In this document: positions 13,001 to 25,073 of the stretch, in pieces
Layout: each line of letters opens with the position of its first letter
Numbering within the stretch: position 1 is the first letter of the stretch
Origin: Lucifuga dentata
Lineage: Eukaryota; Chordata; Actinopteri; Ophidiiformes; Bythitidae
Assembly: GCA_014773175.1 (NCBI GenBank)
Contig: VXCM01000477.1
Span: 251,249 to 315,248 of the forward strand
DNA length: 64,000 bases
Reading direction: 5' to 3'
Program-made: the position numbers and the translations under genes
The notes under the pieces: model-generated
Database searches by the model: none
The model's input: the letters and a program-made list of their open reading frames with translations, nothing else
Told to the model about the DNA's origin: nothing

Positions 13001-13867
13001 AGTAAATGCCACAGGGGACTTTTGTATCCTCACATTGCTCAAGTTTTTCCCCCCAAACAAAGGGCATTATTTTATACTTGAATACATTTCATACAACAAT
13101 TGGCTGTTTTTTTCAAACATATTTTCACAGCAAGGTTAACAACAGGTTTATTGTGTGCGCTCCTTCTCACAGATTCAAACTGCTCTCATGCGCCAAAACA
13201 GTTTGCTCCGATGCTCTTTTTCACTGACAACGTTTTAATCTTGAAAGTTTCACCGTGTTTTATATATTTGATCCTTTGAGCGATGTCGACAAATAAAAAG
13301 CAGCTGAGACTGAAAAGGAAAAGCTCACAAGACATCTGAAGAGTTTGGAGAGTTTTTGTAGCGCCATGGAGAGAAAAGCGCGAGTGCAGCAGGACGGGGG
13401 CAGAAAATCCAATTATTTGACTGTGCACTTTTAACACTTTTTATGCATTTGTCTGTTGAAATATGGAACTTATTTCGTGCTGCTGCTTAAAAAAAAGAAA
13501 AAAGAAAAAGAAAAACTGAATTAAATACTGTAACTTTTTGCTAATCAGTGTCATAACGCTGAATATTGCGTCGTGATGCGTCAGGTTTAATGCTCATTAT
13601 AATTTCTGGGCACATTTGATATGAAAACCATATTTCCGTATTCAATTGAGTTATTGAAGGATCTGACAATGTTAAAATACGTTTGGTATTTTTCCCATAG
13701 CACCACTCGAATAGAATAATATTTGGAGAGCTGCTGTTCAGTGCGTGAGCACATTTTTTATTGCGCTTCGGGGAACCATGTATACAATAGTGCCATGATT
13801 CAAAAAGTGCCCATATTCATGGTTTAGATATACTTGCATTTGGGGAACATTATTATTTTCAATATTA

Positions 13868-13902
13868 AAAAAAAAAATAAAATAAAATAAAATAAAATAA
13901 AG
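13868..13902. repeat. (AAAAT)n microsatellite
   Basis: Pentanucleotide run following an A tract. Confidence 0.85.
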
Positions 13903-16365
13903 CTTGCACTGATTGCTCGAATTTGTCTGTTATTTTTTTTCTGCTCATGTCACGTACATTCTTGGGCTGTTTTTATGTCATTTAAAAAAAAAATTAACTA
14001 TTGGCCTTTTTAAACATACATGCACAATAAATGCACATTTTAATAGCATGATTAGTCACTAACACCCAGATGAGTGACTGATTGTTGTGAAACAAAAGCT
14101 TCAACTCAGTAGAATTTGTGGCTGCTGCATGATGTAACCTGTAAATGTAAGATAGCATTAGAGTTAAGAAACATCATAAGCACAAGCATCTGTGTGAATA
14201 TGATATGATGCGATGGGACATAAATGTAGCTTTTATCAAGGACTGAGTACATATTACAGGACCATTGTGGAAATAACTGAATGATTTTACATTTTGCGTC
14301 ATCTAACTTAAACTGGGATATTAAATCCTTTTATTTAAAACTCTGGCATTTTAAGGCACAATCCACACATTCTGTTGCATAGAGTCAAAAATAAAGGAGC
14401 AACATCCTATTTAATGTTTAACCCGGTTTAAAATATTCATTGCCTGTTTTTCTTCAAAGAAAATATATTCATCAGATTTATTAGCATGAGATTCAAGTGA
14501 CCTGCAATCAGCTGTATTTACAGTTTGTCCCCAGGAGTCATCTTATGCAAATAATTGTATTGCTATTCTATAGTTTAGCGGGTTTTTTTTTTTTTTTTTT
14601 TTTTTNTTTTTTTTTTTTTTTTTGTTTTGTTTGGTTTTTTTTTTAACATCCTTTACACATTTTGAATCTCTACATTTTAGTGTTTTGTTTGAATCCTGCG
14701 TGGTTGGATTAACACAGATGATTTTGAAAATGGAAATAAAACATTGGTATTTGTAGTATTAATATGATGTACAGTGTGCAGGATTTATAACATCCACACG
14801 CACATGCACAGACACATATATTAATAATATGTAAAATAATTAGCTTTCCCTTACATTAACTCAATTTGTGTCTGATATTTAGCAAAATCATGGTGATTTT
14901 ATAGGTAATATGTTTGGGGTTTTATACTTTTTTTTTTTTTTAAACTTTTGATATTATATCCCATTATGGTAAAACACAAACAGGAGACTCCAGCCAAGCC
15001 TAATGTGTGACTCAATCTGTCTGTATGAACTGATGGTTTGTTGTTGGGCACTGCGCTCTGACCCGTGGTGACTTCTGAGGTCCCTAACACAATCCTTTAG
15101 CTTGGCACGCCACCCTCAGCCTGAACTGCAGCAGTTCACACGGTCCCACTGAGTCTATGGAATGAGGTAAGATTCAGATTAACTAAAATCTAACTGTGTA
15201 TATGCTTTGGCAGCAACAAGCCTGTTTGAAAGAGGAATTCAATACTTTTAGGCCTCTAGTTTACTAATGAAAATCTGTGGTAGAAAAAATATAATTTTTC
15301 TATATGTGTCAGCTGTAGTGAGATATAGATAAGTGATTGTGAAATCCTTAAATCCTTACATATTACTGTAACTTTGTAATTAAGGAGATGGAAAAATATA
15401 ACATAAAGGCATGATAAAGCCACTATTTAGACGTTTTCTCAAGTCAGTTTGATTTCATGATTTACCATCTGATACACCCACATCTAGAGTTAACATCTGT
15501 TTTCCTGCCGTACTCACCATGGCCAATGGGAACATTCATAATTGGTTTGCAAATGTGAACCTAAATGAACGTTTCATCTCATTCTCTTGTTTTTTAGCAA
15601 AACTGCCCCCTCAGGTGGTGCATGTAGAAAGTGCAGCCTATATTATAATTCATCAGAAGAAACGTAGGAGTTACTTTTTGACTTATAGTGCTGAAGCAAC
15701 GTCTCAGTTTTCCCCATTAGTTAACCCTTCAACTTAAATTTCACTATAATAAAAACCATATTTATCTTAAGAGCAATAATGTATTGCAGCAATATTGAAC
15801 CGTCATAGAACTAAAAAATAACCTAATGTGGAAATATTTTGTAATTATATCATAATATATATTTTGAAAAATACAGTAATAACCTGATATGGTATTTCTA
15901 TCACTGACAGATACTTTAGGTCCTTTTAGAAATTGTAAGAATATTATTTCCAGGCTGCAGACGACACTAATATTTTATAGTCCAAAATATTCTTGGTTTA
16001 ATTCAAGATAATAAACTTCTACGTGAAGTATTTCAACACTGACAATCACTTGCTTAGCGACGTTAAATATGAAATACATGGTCAATAATGTGACTAAAAG
16101 AAAAAGTTAGATAACATAATATTCTGTTTTCATAGGTGGAAGGAACAAACACATTTCAATATAATGCAGTCCAATGCAACAACACCGCCATACAGTATTT
16201 TAAGATTCATAGGCTATTGCATTGAATGTTACATTAGAAATTTTACAGGTGTAGTTAATGAACTGACATGCTGCTTGTTTGCTTGTTTATTTATTTGTTT
16301 ATTTATATTTATCCATCCATGATTTAATTACTTTGGGTTTACTTAGTCCGAAGCCATGGCCTATT

Positions 16366-16519
16366 GAAGAAGAAGAAGAAGAAGAAGAAGAAGAAGAAGA
16401 AGAAGAAGAAGAAGGAGGAGGAGANAAGAAGAAGGAGGAGGAGGAGGAGGAGGAGGAGGAGGAGGAGAAGAGAAGAAGAAGAAGAAGAAGAAGAAGAAGA
16501 AGAAGAAGAAGAAGAAGAA
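16366..16519. repeat. (AAG)n/(GGA)n tract with an assembly N
   Basis: Purine-only trinucleotide repeat: AAG, then GGA units, then AAG, broken by one N (about 16425). It creates false Glu, Lys or Arg homopolymer frames. Confidence 0.9.
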
Positions 16520-16725
16520 TTTTACTTTTTAAGTTTGTTTTGTTTGCAAGTATATATTTCGTTTAGGTAAAGTAATGGCGGCTTGTGTATTACCGTTATT
16601 ACATTACCTTTGATACAAAATATTAAAAGATACGCACAACCTAATCTCATGGTCACAAAATATTGACCAATGACAGCACGCCTTACAAAACTTTAAGTAA
16701 ATGCAGCACGTGAAACCGACTCTGA

Positions 16726-16821
16726 TTGGCTAAGAGATCTATGAACATTATGAAAACTGTTGCGCTGCTGTTCGTTTCCTCTTGGAGAATCCGGTGAAAA
16801 CCTCATATTTGCTGCTAACAG
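16726..16821 (+). promoter_or_regulatory. Candidate acsl1 promoter and non-coding first exon
   Basis: acsl1 needs an upstream non-coding exon, because an acceptor (TTTTCCTCAG) ends at 23821, just before the ATG exon. One candidate is the stretch near 16.75-16.82 kb. It has an inverted CCAAT box (ATTGG at 16726), a CACGTG site just upstream (about 16706) and a donor-like CTAACAG|GTTTGT at 16821/16822. This is position and motif only; other exons are possible. Confidence 0.25.
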
Positions 16822-17844
16822 GTTTGTGGACAGATTTACCACTTAGCAATTTATATGAACTTTTTTTTATTCAGACACACATTAAAGTCGATTATATCCC
16901 AATTACAAAGATGTATCAGAAACAGAATGCGTTGCCGTGCTTTTAGAAAGCGGCTGTTTGCGTGTATTATTGCTGAAAATTGACCAATTCCGCATCAAAT
17001 CTTCATCCTTGTTGTATCGTCACATTCACATCGACCCTAAATATTATGTCTGTGTTCTGCACCAGTTGTTTGTGTGCATGAGTCATTCAGTGAAATAAGA
17101 AAGATAAGACAGCGATATGTGCACGTCCAGGCGCGCCATGGATGATTTGGAGTCTTTGATTTCAAACGTTTGTTTTCTTATCTCTGCTTTACCCGCTTTC
17201 TAAAGGGGTTCAGATGACACTATTATTAGCTAATAAGATCAGGTTATACAGAATTAAAAAAGAATTAAGGCAAGCTTTGCCATGTGCATGCCTTGGTGGC
17301 TATCATGCGTGTATGTGTGCGTGCGTGTGTATGTGGTTGGGCCCAGGTAGTCATCAGACACACAAATTAATGTAGTTTCACGCATACACCAGACAAGTTT
17401 GCACCTGCAGGAAAAAAACAATGCACAGATCAGGCTTGTTTCTACTGTTTTCTACTAACAGCAGATGCAGATAATCTTCAGCCTGGTCAGACAGACAATA
17501 GGTCAGATTTTTTGTTGGTCTTGTTGGATATTTGGGAACCACTGTCTGCGAATGAAGGGAAGTTTAGATTTTCTCCACCATGCAGTGAAAACAGATTGAG
17601 TCAAATCCTCTGGATGTTGTATTTTTATCATAAACTTGCATTTTGTGTGTGTATTTTCTGGCAGTGGTATCCATGGATGAGTGGGTGATGATGAGTGAGT
17701 CACTGCTGAATATCGTTTATATTTTAGGGGGTGGAGGTTCAGAGGTGCATGGTACCGCAGGAGGAGAATGGATCAGTGTTAAAGAAAACTGCCCGGGATG
17801 GAATTTTTTGGAGTGGAATTTCTTTGGTTTCCCAACTTTACAAG

Positions 17845-17990
17845 TAAAGTGAAGTTTATTTGTGTAGCTCAGTATCACATGTAATGTCTCACCACACATC
17901 AAACGGTTCCCAACCCAGTCCATGACAGCCAAAACCTCCCCCCAAAAACCTTATCATATAAGGAAAAAAATGGAAGACACACCAATTCAG
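17845..17990 (-). repeat. Dispersed repeat fragment
   Basis: AAGTTTATTTGTGTAGCTCA, then ACATGTAATGTCTCACCACA and CAGCCAAAACCTCCCCCCAA: a common teleost repeat signature. The end segment recurs in opposite orientation at 20285-20331. Confidence 0.5.
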
Positions 17991-20284
17991 AGAGAGATGG
18001 AAGCAGGAAAATTATAAAGATATGTTTATTTGGGTAGGGTTGATTCAGATCATTCACACAATAAACTAATGCCAAATTCACAGCAATTTTACCGAGGCTA
18101 ATTTGCAGTCCAGATGAGCTTTTACAGAAATACATAACCTGTATAATACAATACTAAAATGCATATGAGTCAATATAAATAATTTTACAAGTAATCAGGG
18201 TAAACAATAAACCAAATACATAGCTTACAATAAACAACACAACAATACTGTATGAATAATGCAGAAACAATACAGGAAGATATGTAAAACAGCTATTGAT
18301 CCAATAAGAGGATCTCAAATCCATGAAGATGTCAAAATGAAATCATAGCATATAGTCATAACAATAGACTATACAGTATGCACTACCCACCCAACATATA
18401 TACATCACATGATAACACTTATATTTACGATTACATCATTAAAACTTCAACGTGAAATCTCTGTCACTAGTGAGAGAGAACTTATTATTTAACTGTTACC
18501 CACATTTAAATGTATGTAATTTGTATTTATCTTGTGTAATTATTGATCAGTACCTGGTAATCAGTGTCTGTTCACTCATTTGTGGTGTTAATAAAAATAA
18601 AAAATAAAAATAAAAGTGAAATCATAGAGTCAATGAGACTTTCAAAGAAGGTAATCCTGTGAAATGTGGACTGTGACCACGGTAGTCTCAGCCTTGATTT
18701 TTACCTTTAGTACAAAAACAGGTTTTGTCACTTAAAGGAGGAAAAGGGACAGTTTTTGGTTTGGTGGATCACAGCTAGAATGCCATCCTGCTTTGCTGTA
18801 CTTTTAGTCCTGTTAGCGTAGCTGCAGCTGGGTGCTGTTCTGTCTCTTTACTGAGATGAGACATTCAGGTCGCTGTAATTTACATTAACATTTCCCAGTC
18901 AACTGTGGCTTTGACCCGAGTCCATTCAAGCAGGTTATTTCAGCCTGAAATGAGATTCTGAAAGGAGAGAATTTGTTAACCTTTAATTGCTGTCACTAAA
19001 TATAGAAATCTGCCACAAAAATATCCCAAACCCGTTATCATTGTGAAATACTTTATCAGTTTCTTAGTTATGCTGCATTGATTTACCAAACAGAAATTTA
19101 TCATTGAATATTTGGCAGTTTTGATCATTTTCCACCAACAAACAATCTTTCTCTGATAACACAAATTAAGCAGAATCATGTGAGTACAGATAGCCAAGTG
19201 TTTGGATTTAAAAAAACAAAAAACAAACAAACAAAAAAAAGAAACAGCTTCAAATGAGCATGCTTCCGTTACAGAAAATTAATGGATTATTTTTAATGCT
19301 GTTTTTTCCCAAAATGATTTTCCAGTTGAACTTCTTGGAAATTTTTAGTCATTTAAAGTCATCCCAGAAAGGGATGATGTAAGCTTCATGAAGTGGGAAA
19401 TTTTATTCTCTTGACTCACTCAGTCGACCGTATATGAGAGTGCTTCATACTGTTTAATGATGTTTGTTTAAGTGGAAATCCTGGGTTTAGAACAAAACGA
19501 GAGCTTCCTCATGGTGCTTTCACATTACATCCTTCACCAACTCTATATGGAAATGCTTTTGCTCTGAATTCTATTGACCTAATGTTCTATTTCGGTTACC
19601 TCCCTTGGGGCATGAAGTGCTATTTGTAAAACTTGTGAATTATCAATGAGCTATTGGCAGCTGTCCAAACACAAAGATCCAATAATTCACTCACTTACAC
19701 GAGAGTTGAATGTCATTGCTGACAACCAGTTTGCATTTATAGAATCGAGGCAGTTACATGCTTTTCTGCATGAAGTTCTACTTTTACTTGCAAATTTAGA
19801 CAGTTAAGTTTTGAATTTAAAACTTTAGACGGCATCAGCATCTTATGTGTTAATGTGATATTTCTTCCATGTCATCTTTTCTTATTTAGTCTCATTTGAA
19901 CTCAGTTATTGGATGTTTTAACCTTTTGACTAAATCCGCTGGAACATCTTCCAGCCTTTTTGTTCTCTTTGGATTTAATACATCTTTGTTGACTTAAGGT
20001 TCTCTTACTGGATCATGGCCTCATTTTTGTATCTTCCATGATTGTTACAGCATTGTTTTCTTTCTTTGCAGTTTCCTGCTTCTGCATCTTCAGCTCCTAT
20101 TACACACCTGACAAGAGATTTGATCTCTCTTTGAGTTGTGCTCCTGGGGTTTCTATTCTTTTTCCTTTCTTGCTAAGGGTTTTTTTTTTTTTTTTTTTTT
20201 NTTTTTTTTTTTTTTTTTTTGTGGAGTTTTTCATTGTAATGCTGGAGAACTTTGTTTGGCTCTGGAACCTGTGTGAACCTGTGA

Positions 20285-20331
20285 AGCCATTTAAGGTATT
20301 ACATGTAATACTGGGCTACACAAATAAATGA
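20285..20331 (+). repeat. Fragment of the same repeat as at 17845
   Basis: TATTACATGTAATACTGGGC followed by TACACAAATAAATGA is the reverse complement, with changes, of the start of the 17845 copy. Confidence 0.5.
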
Positions 20332-23300
20332 GACTTGGCTCAACTTGTCTTAAATGATCCCACATTAGGTTTTATAATCTTGTTTTATTATCTGTTATCT
20401 TGTCTTGTCATTTATAACATGCAGTCAGTTGTACTCTAATGTTGTGCTGCAATTAAGGCTATAAGATGTAAGATGCATGCATGGATTCCCTCTCTCGCCA
20501 AATATACACAACTGGTTAGTTAATCAGCGTATAAGGGAATGCATGCTGGGTGAAGAAATACATGATTATAAAACAACTGATCACTTCCATACTTAAGTAA
20601 ATTGGTACAAAATCACATAATCTAGGACACCAACATCGATTTCAATCTAATCACAGTATATTTATTGCCTTAATCGGAGTAAATCAAAGTTTTAACATTT
20701 TAGCATTAAGTAAATGAATTGAATGATGCAACATGGATGTAGAGGAGCCAATGATTTGTATGTGTAAATGTTATGAATCATTTTCAGCTGATTCATCAAG
20801 CAGCCCAGACGAAGATGCATTTAGCTTTTGGACATTTTCTTAAAATGGGATTAAATACGGTGTGTGTAGGGCCCCATGCATAAATCCTGCAGGGAGAAGG
20901 TTGTAATAATGAGCTTGTTGGAACTCAATCTGACAGGAGAAGTTCTCTGAGTTAAGTACATGTGTGACATTATAGTCTGGTTTGTCAGATGCAAGTTGTG
21001 TCTCATCTTTCAGTGCAACTTTCCATTGCATGAAAAGGAATTTGAGTGTTTATGACTAATTCTAACGTCTGACGTATCTGACCCTGTGTTTCTTTTTTTG
21101 TTTGGGGGGGGGGGGGGGGGGGGGGNGTTGGCTGCCTCTGCCTTTGGCTCGTCATCATCCTCGCAGGCTAAGTATGGAGCCTGCTGGTGGATATGGGGGG
21201 ATCATGTGTAGGGTGTGGGGCTACCTTTTGCCTCCATGAGTCACAGCCAACTATGACACCAGTGGTATGTTCCTGCTGTTAACCAGCTGATCCCAACTCA
21301 TGCAGACGTGTTCATAACAACTAACAATAGTTTCATTATGGATTAATCGACCAAATAATTCTTGATTAGTCATCTAGTCTATAAATTGTTTTTTAAAAAA
21401 TCTCAAAAGGTTATAAAAAGTTATCAGACTTAGTGATGTCTTGAAGTTTTGTTTGAATAACAGTTAAAAAAAAAACTTAGAATATCCACCTTATAACAGT
21501 AGGAAACAGAGCAAAGCAACACATCCTGACCCTGTCACCAAAATTATTATTTTTAAAAATGTTATTATTAAAGGTAATTGTTACAGTGCTGTTGTACATA
21601 TTTCTGCTCATCTGGATACACTTAACAAAAATGAATGTGGACTTTAGAATATTAACTTAATACTGTTTTCGCTGAGTGAAATTATTTAAGAATAATTGTT
21701 TCATTCTCAAAAAAAATCGTAAGTGTAAATTTCAACTGAAATAAGCAATACTCATTCCGCAAATATTTTCATATTATATTAAAAAAACATGTCAATATTG
21801 CGATTTTTATTCAAGAATGTTGTGATATTTGATTTTGATTAACTCTTAGAAACATTGCTGCTGTATTTCTTCTATATGTAATATCTTTATTTTAGCAGAT
21901 AACTTTGACAAGACATGTAAAATCATGTATGTATTGATTAGATATTGTCCACATTATCCTATCAGTCAAAATATAATGTGTTATCCATCTTGGATTCCTT
22001 GGAATCTACGCATTTGCTTATGCATTTGTGTGTTGACTCAGTGTAAAGTCAAGGTAAGCAGCTCCCACGTGTGCTGAGGGAGTGTAAATATTAGTATGAA
22101 AAGTGGAATTTATAAACTGCTATTTATCATGTAGTATACACAATCTTCCCTGTGATTAGTGGTATCTTTGTTCATTTTTTTTTTTATCATGTGAAAGAAA
22201 CATCTGGAATCTCAGCAACATAAGAATGACACACATTGTACCCATTAGATAAAGTATTGACCATCATATGTTGAATTAATGCTTGAAATGCTTGTATCAC
22301 TCATCTTGTATCACCTGTTTACATAATTGTGAAGTGAATATCCAGCCTCCATTATTTTTTTGAACACACACATGCACTTTTTTAACCCATGGCATCAATA
22401 ATAATTTTCTTTCTTTGACTCTTAGACAAAAAAGCCTGAGACAATGGAGACGCTTGGAAATATAAGAAGGACTGGATGTTGTGGATTTAAAGGAAACTGC
22501 TACTTAAATTGTGCTCTAATGAGTGGCTGTCAGTGTGTGTGCGTGTGTGTCTGTGTGTCTGTGTGTGGAGGGGGGTGTGTTCCTGCTATTCATAGTTGTG
22601 AGAACTTCAGAGGTCTATTAGAGGTCAGTGAGTCTCTTCTAATAGCCACAGCAAAAGGGCCTGTGTGTGTTCCCGCCGTTTGCACAGAATCTCTTCCTGT
22701 CTTTTGTGAAAGCATTGTGAGTATATATGCTTCTTATATAACAACTCGCTCCGCTGGTGTTTCTTTTGTTCTATTTGGAGCCAACCAATCATTGTTCAGC
22801 TTCCACAGTGGCTCATGGTAGCACAGTAAGCCCTGAGTGGATTATTGCTTAATCTTAAAGTGCAGTGTTTTTTTTTTTAATTAAGTATTTTTAAAAGAAG
22901 AGAAATGGAACCTAATTGAATTCATCTAATGCATCAAGATTGCTTTTATGTTTGTCTTTTTTTTTCTTAATGCTACTTCAGTATATTGACCAATTTACAG
23001 CACTTTAGCTGTAATTAGGGCTTTTCAAAGGCAGGAATTGTCTTTGTCAGATGCTCAGATGAGTAATAGTCAGGTGATGTGTCATTATGGCTGTTATCTT
23101 CCAGACTTAAAAATTAAATGAGTTGAACATGTGAATAGAGATGTGTCCAGAAAAAAAAGTAATTTCATATTTGGACGTAAATTAAAAAAAAAAAAAGTCA
23201 GAAATATTATTAACCTTTCCCATCAAAATCCAATTTAAAGTCAGTTTTTTTGATCTTGAGGATCATTTCACCAATATGTTAAATTTAGATAGTGACATGA

Positions 23301-23839
23301 ATGCGTCCTGGTGAGTTCATGTCTAAAGTATCTTATCGAGGAAGTCACACTTCCCTTAAAAACTGAGCATCCATTACATCTGTGGTTTTTGTCTTCATAT
23401 CTGCATGGAGGCTAAACTGAAACTATTTGGTTTAGTGTTGCAGTGCCATATTTCCTTCCTCTGTGTGGGTTGTTTTTTCTACATTAAAGATGTGAAAATG
23501 TGGAAGCAAAAAGACAAAAATGCTAAAATATATATATATTGTTATCTGCATTGCTTGAGTTTGTGTTGATCATGTCTTGTTCTGCTTCAGTTGTATTGAT
23601 TTTAAAGTGAATGACAAAGTTTATTCAGTATTTCTAAAAAATATTCAGACATGGACTCGTGTTTCACATTGTCATTTAAAAATTGGGTATTGATGTATTT
23701 GTGTTGTAAATTATTTGCTAAGGAGCTACTTGGATGAGTTTATGTAGCTCTATAGAATGAAATTAAACAGGAAAAAAACACAGTCCAGCCACAACTACTA
23801 CAAGTTTTCTGTTTTCCTCAGGGACAGAACTGAACAGCC

Positions 23840-25039
23840 ATGCAGGCTCAGGAAGTCCTGAGGCAGCTGCAGATTCCCGAGCTGGACAACGTTCGGCAAT
23901 ATGTGCGCAGCATTCCCACCAATGCACTCATAGGCATGGGCGCCTTCGCTGTCCTCACCACTTACTGGTTTACATCCCGGCCTAAAGCCCTCAAACCACT
24001 GTGTGACCTCAGAATGCAGTCAGTGGAAATAGAGGTAAGTGTTTTGGTGTGTTCATCATCACAATATGTGTTCAAGAGAATTAACAAGATTTAAAGGCCC
24101 ATACTGGCCATGTTGCATGTTTGAGCCTAATATATTCAACTGTCATGCATGTAACGTTACTGACAATAATTTCCCAAATCATACCACTGGAACAGTGAAC
24201 TAAAAAAAATTTCCTACCTCCAGACCACCATTGGTTCCAATTCATTCTGGTATGCTATTAAAATCAACTTGTTGATACTTGAAACATTCTTGGGATAGGT
24301 AGTCCATCATCACAAACAAGATGTATATTCAGTTTTTTGTTTTGTTTTTTTTTTTTCAAAGTTGTCTCCACCAGGCAATATAGTCCCAAAAGAAAACCTG
24401 CATTTATCAAAAAATTTAAACGACCGTGACTTCATAAGGCTGTGTAACCATTAGCAGGAGAAACACCGATTTTTAAGGTGGGTGTATCGCTTCAGTATTT
24501 GATTTTGAAAGATTAAGAGATTTTTCAAATATCAGGAAAGCTGAAATATGATTTTATCCTTTGGGAAATGATTGTCAGTAATGTAAAATGTTTGAAAATT
24601 GAATATATTAGGCTCAAACATGCAAAACGGCTGGTATGGTCCTTTAAGTTAGACAGTTCAGAGTGTTATTTCATGTGAAATGTTTTGTATTATTTCAGTT
24701 TATTTTTACCAGCAGTACCTAATAACTCGCAGTGTTCGCTCATGTTTCCAAATCTTAATAGATAATATTAAATGTGCTACATTATTTTCTGAGCTTGTGA
24801 TCCTACGATACATAAAAGCATTAAAACATCTGTCCATCTACTCTCAGATGTGTTAGAATGACTGAAGGATCAAGCTTTTGTAAAGTAAAATAAAACTTTC
24901 CAAATGACATAATTATTACCTACAGAGGTAATGATTACAGTCGAATTACAATAATGATGTAATAGAGTTTCATAATATCACTGTTCTAAAATTCTTACAA
25001 AATAGTCTAAGGCAGTTCTCGTCTTAAGCAGATGAGTCN

Positions 25040-25073
<34 letters not shown>

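Larger units (their letters stand above)
13010..16700. other. Gene-free helt-acsl1 spacer, left part
   Basis: Contains an (AAAAT)n run at 13868-13902, a poly-T gap near 14583-14622 and the AAG/GGA tract at 16366-16519. No coding region seen. It may hold helt or acsl1 control elements. Confidence 0.5.
16830..23820. other. Gene-free spacer or acsl1 5' intron
   Basis: If the acsl1 first exon is near 16.8 kb, this is its first intron. It holds a dispersed repeat at 17845-17990, a poly-T gap near 20181-20220, a matching repeat at 20285-20331, a poly-G gap at 21104-21126 and short GT-rich patches near 22530. No coding exon found. Confidence 0.5.

Noticed and set aside
16279..16570. Glu/Lys/Arg-rich 'protein'
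   Set aside because: A translation of the (AAG)n/(GGA)n microsatellite.
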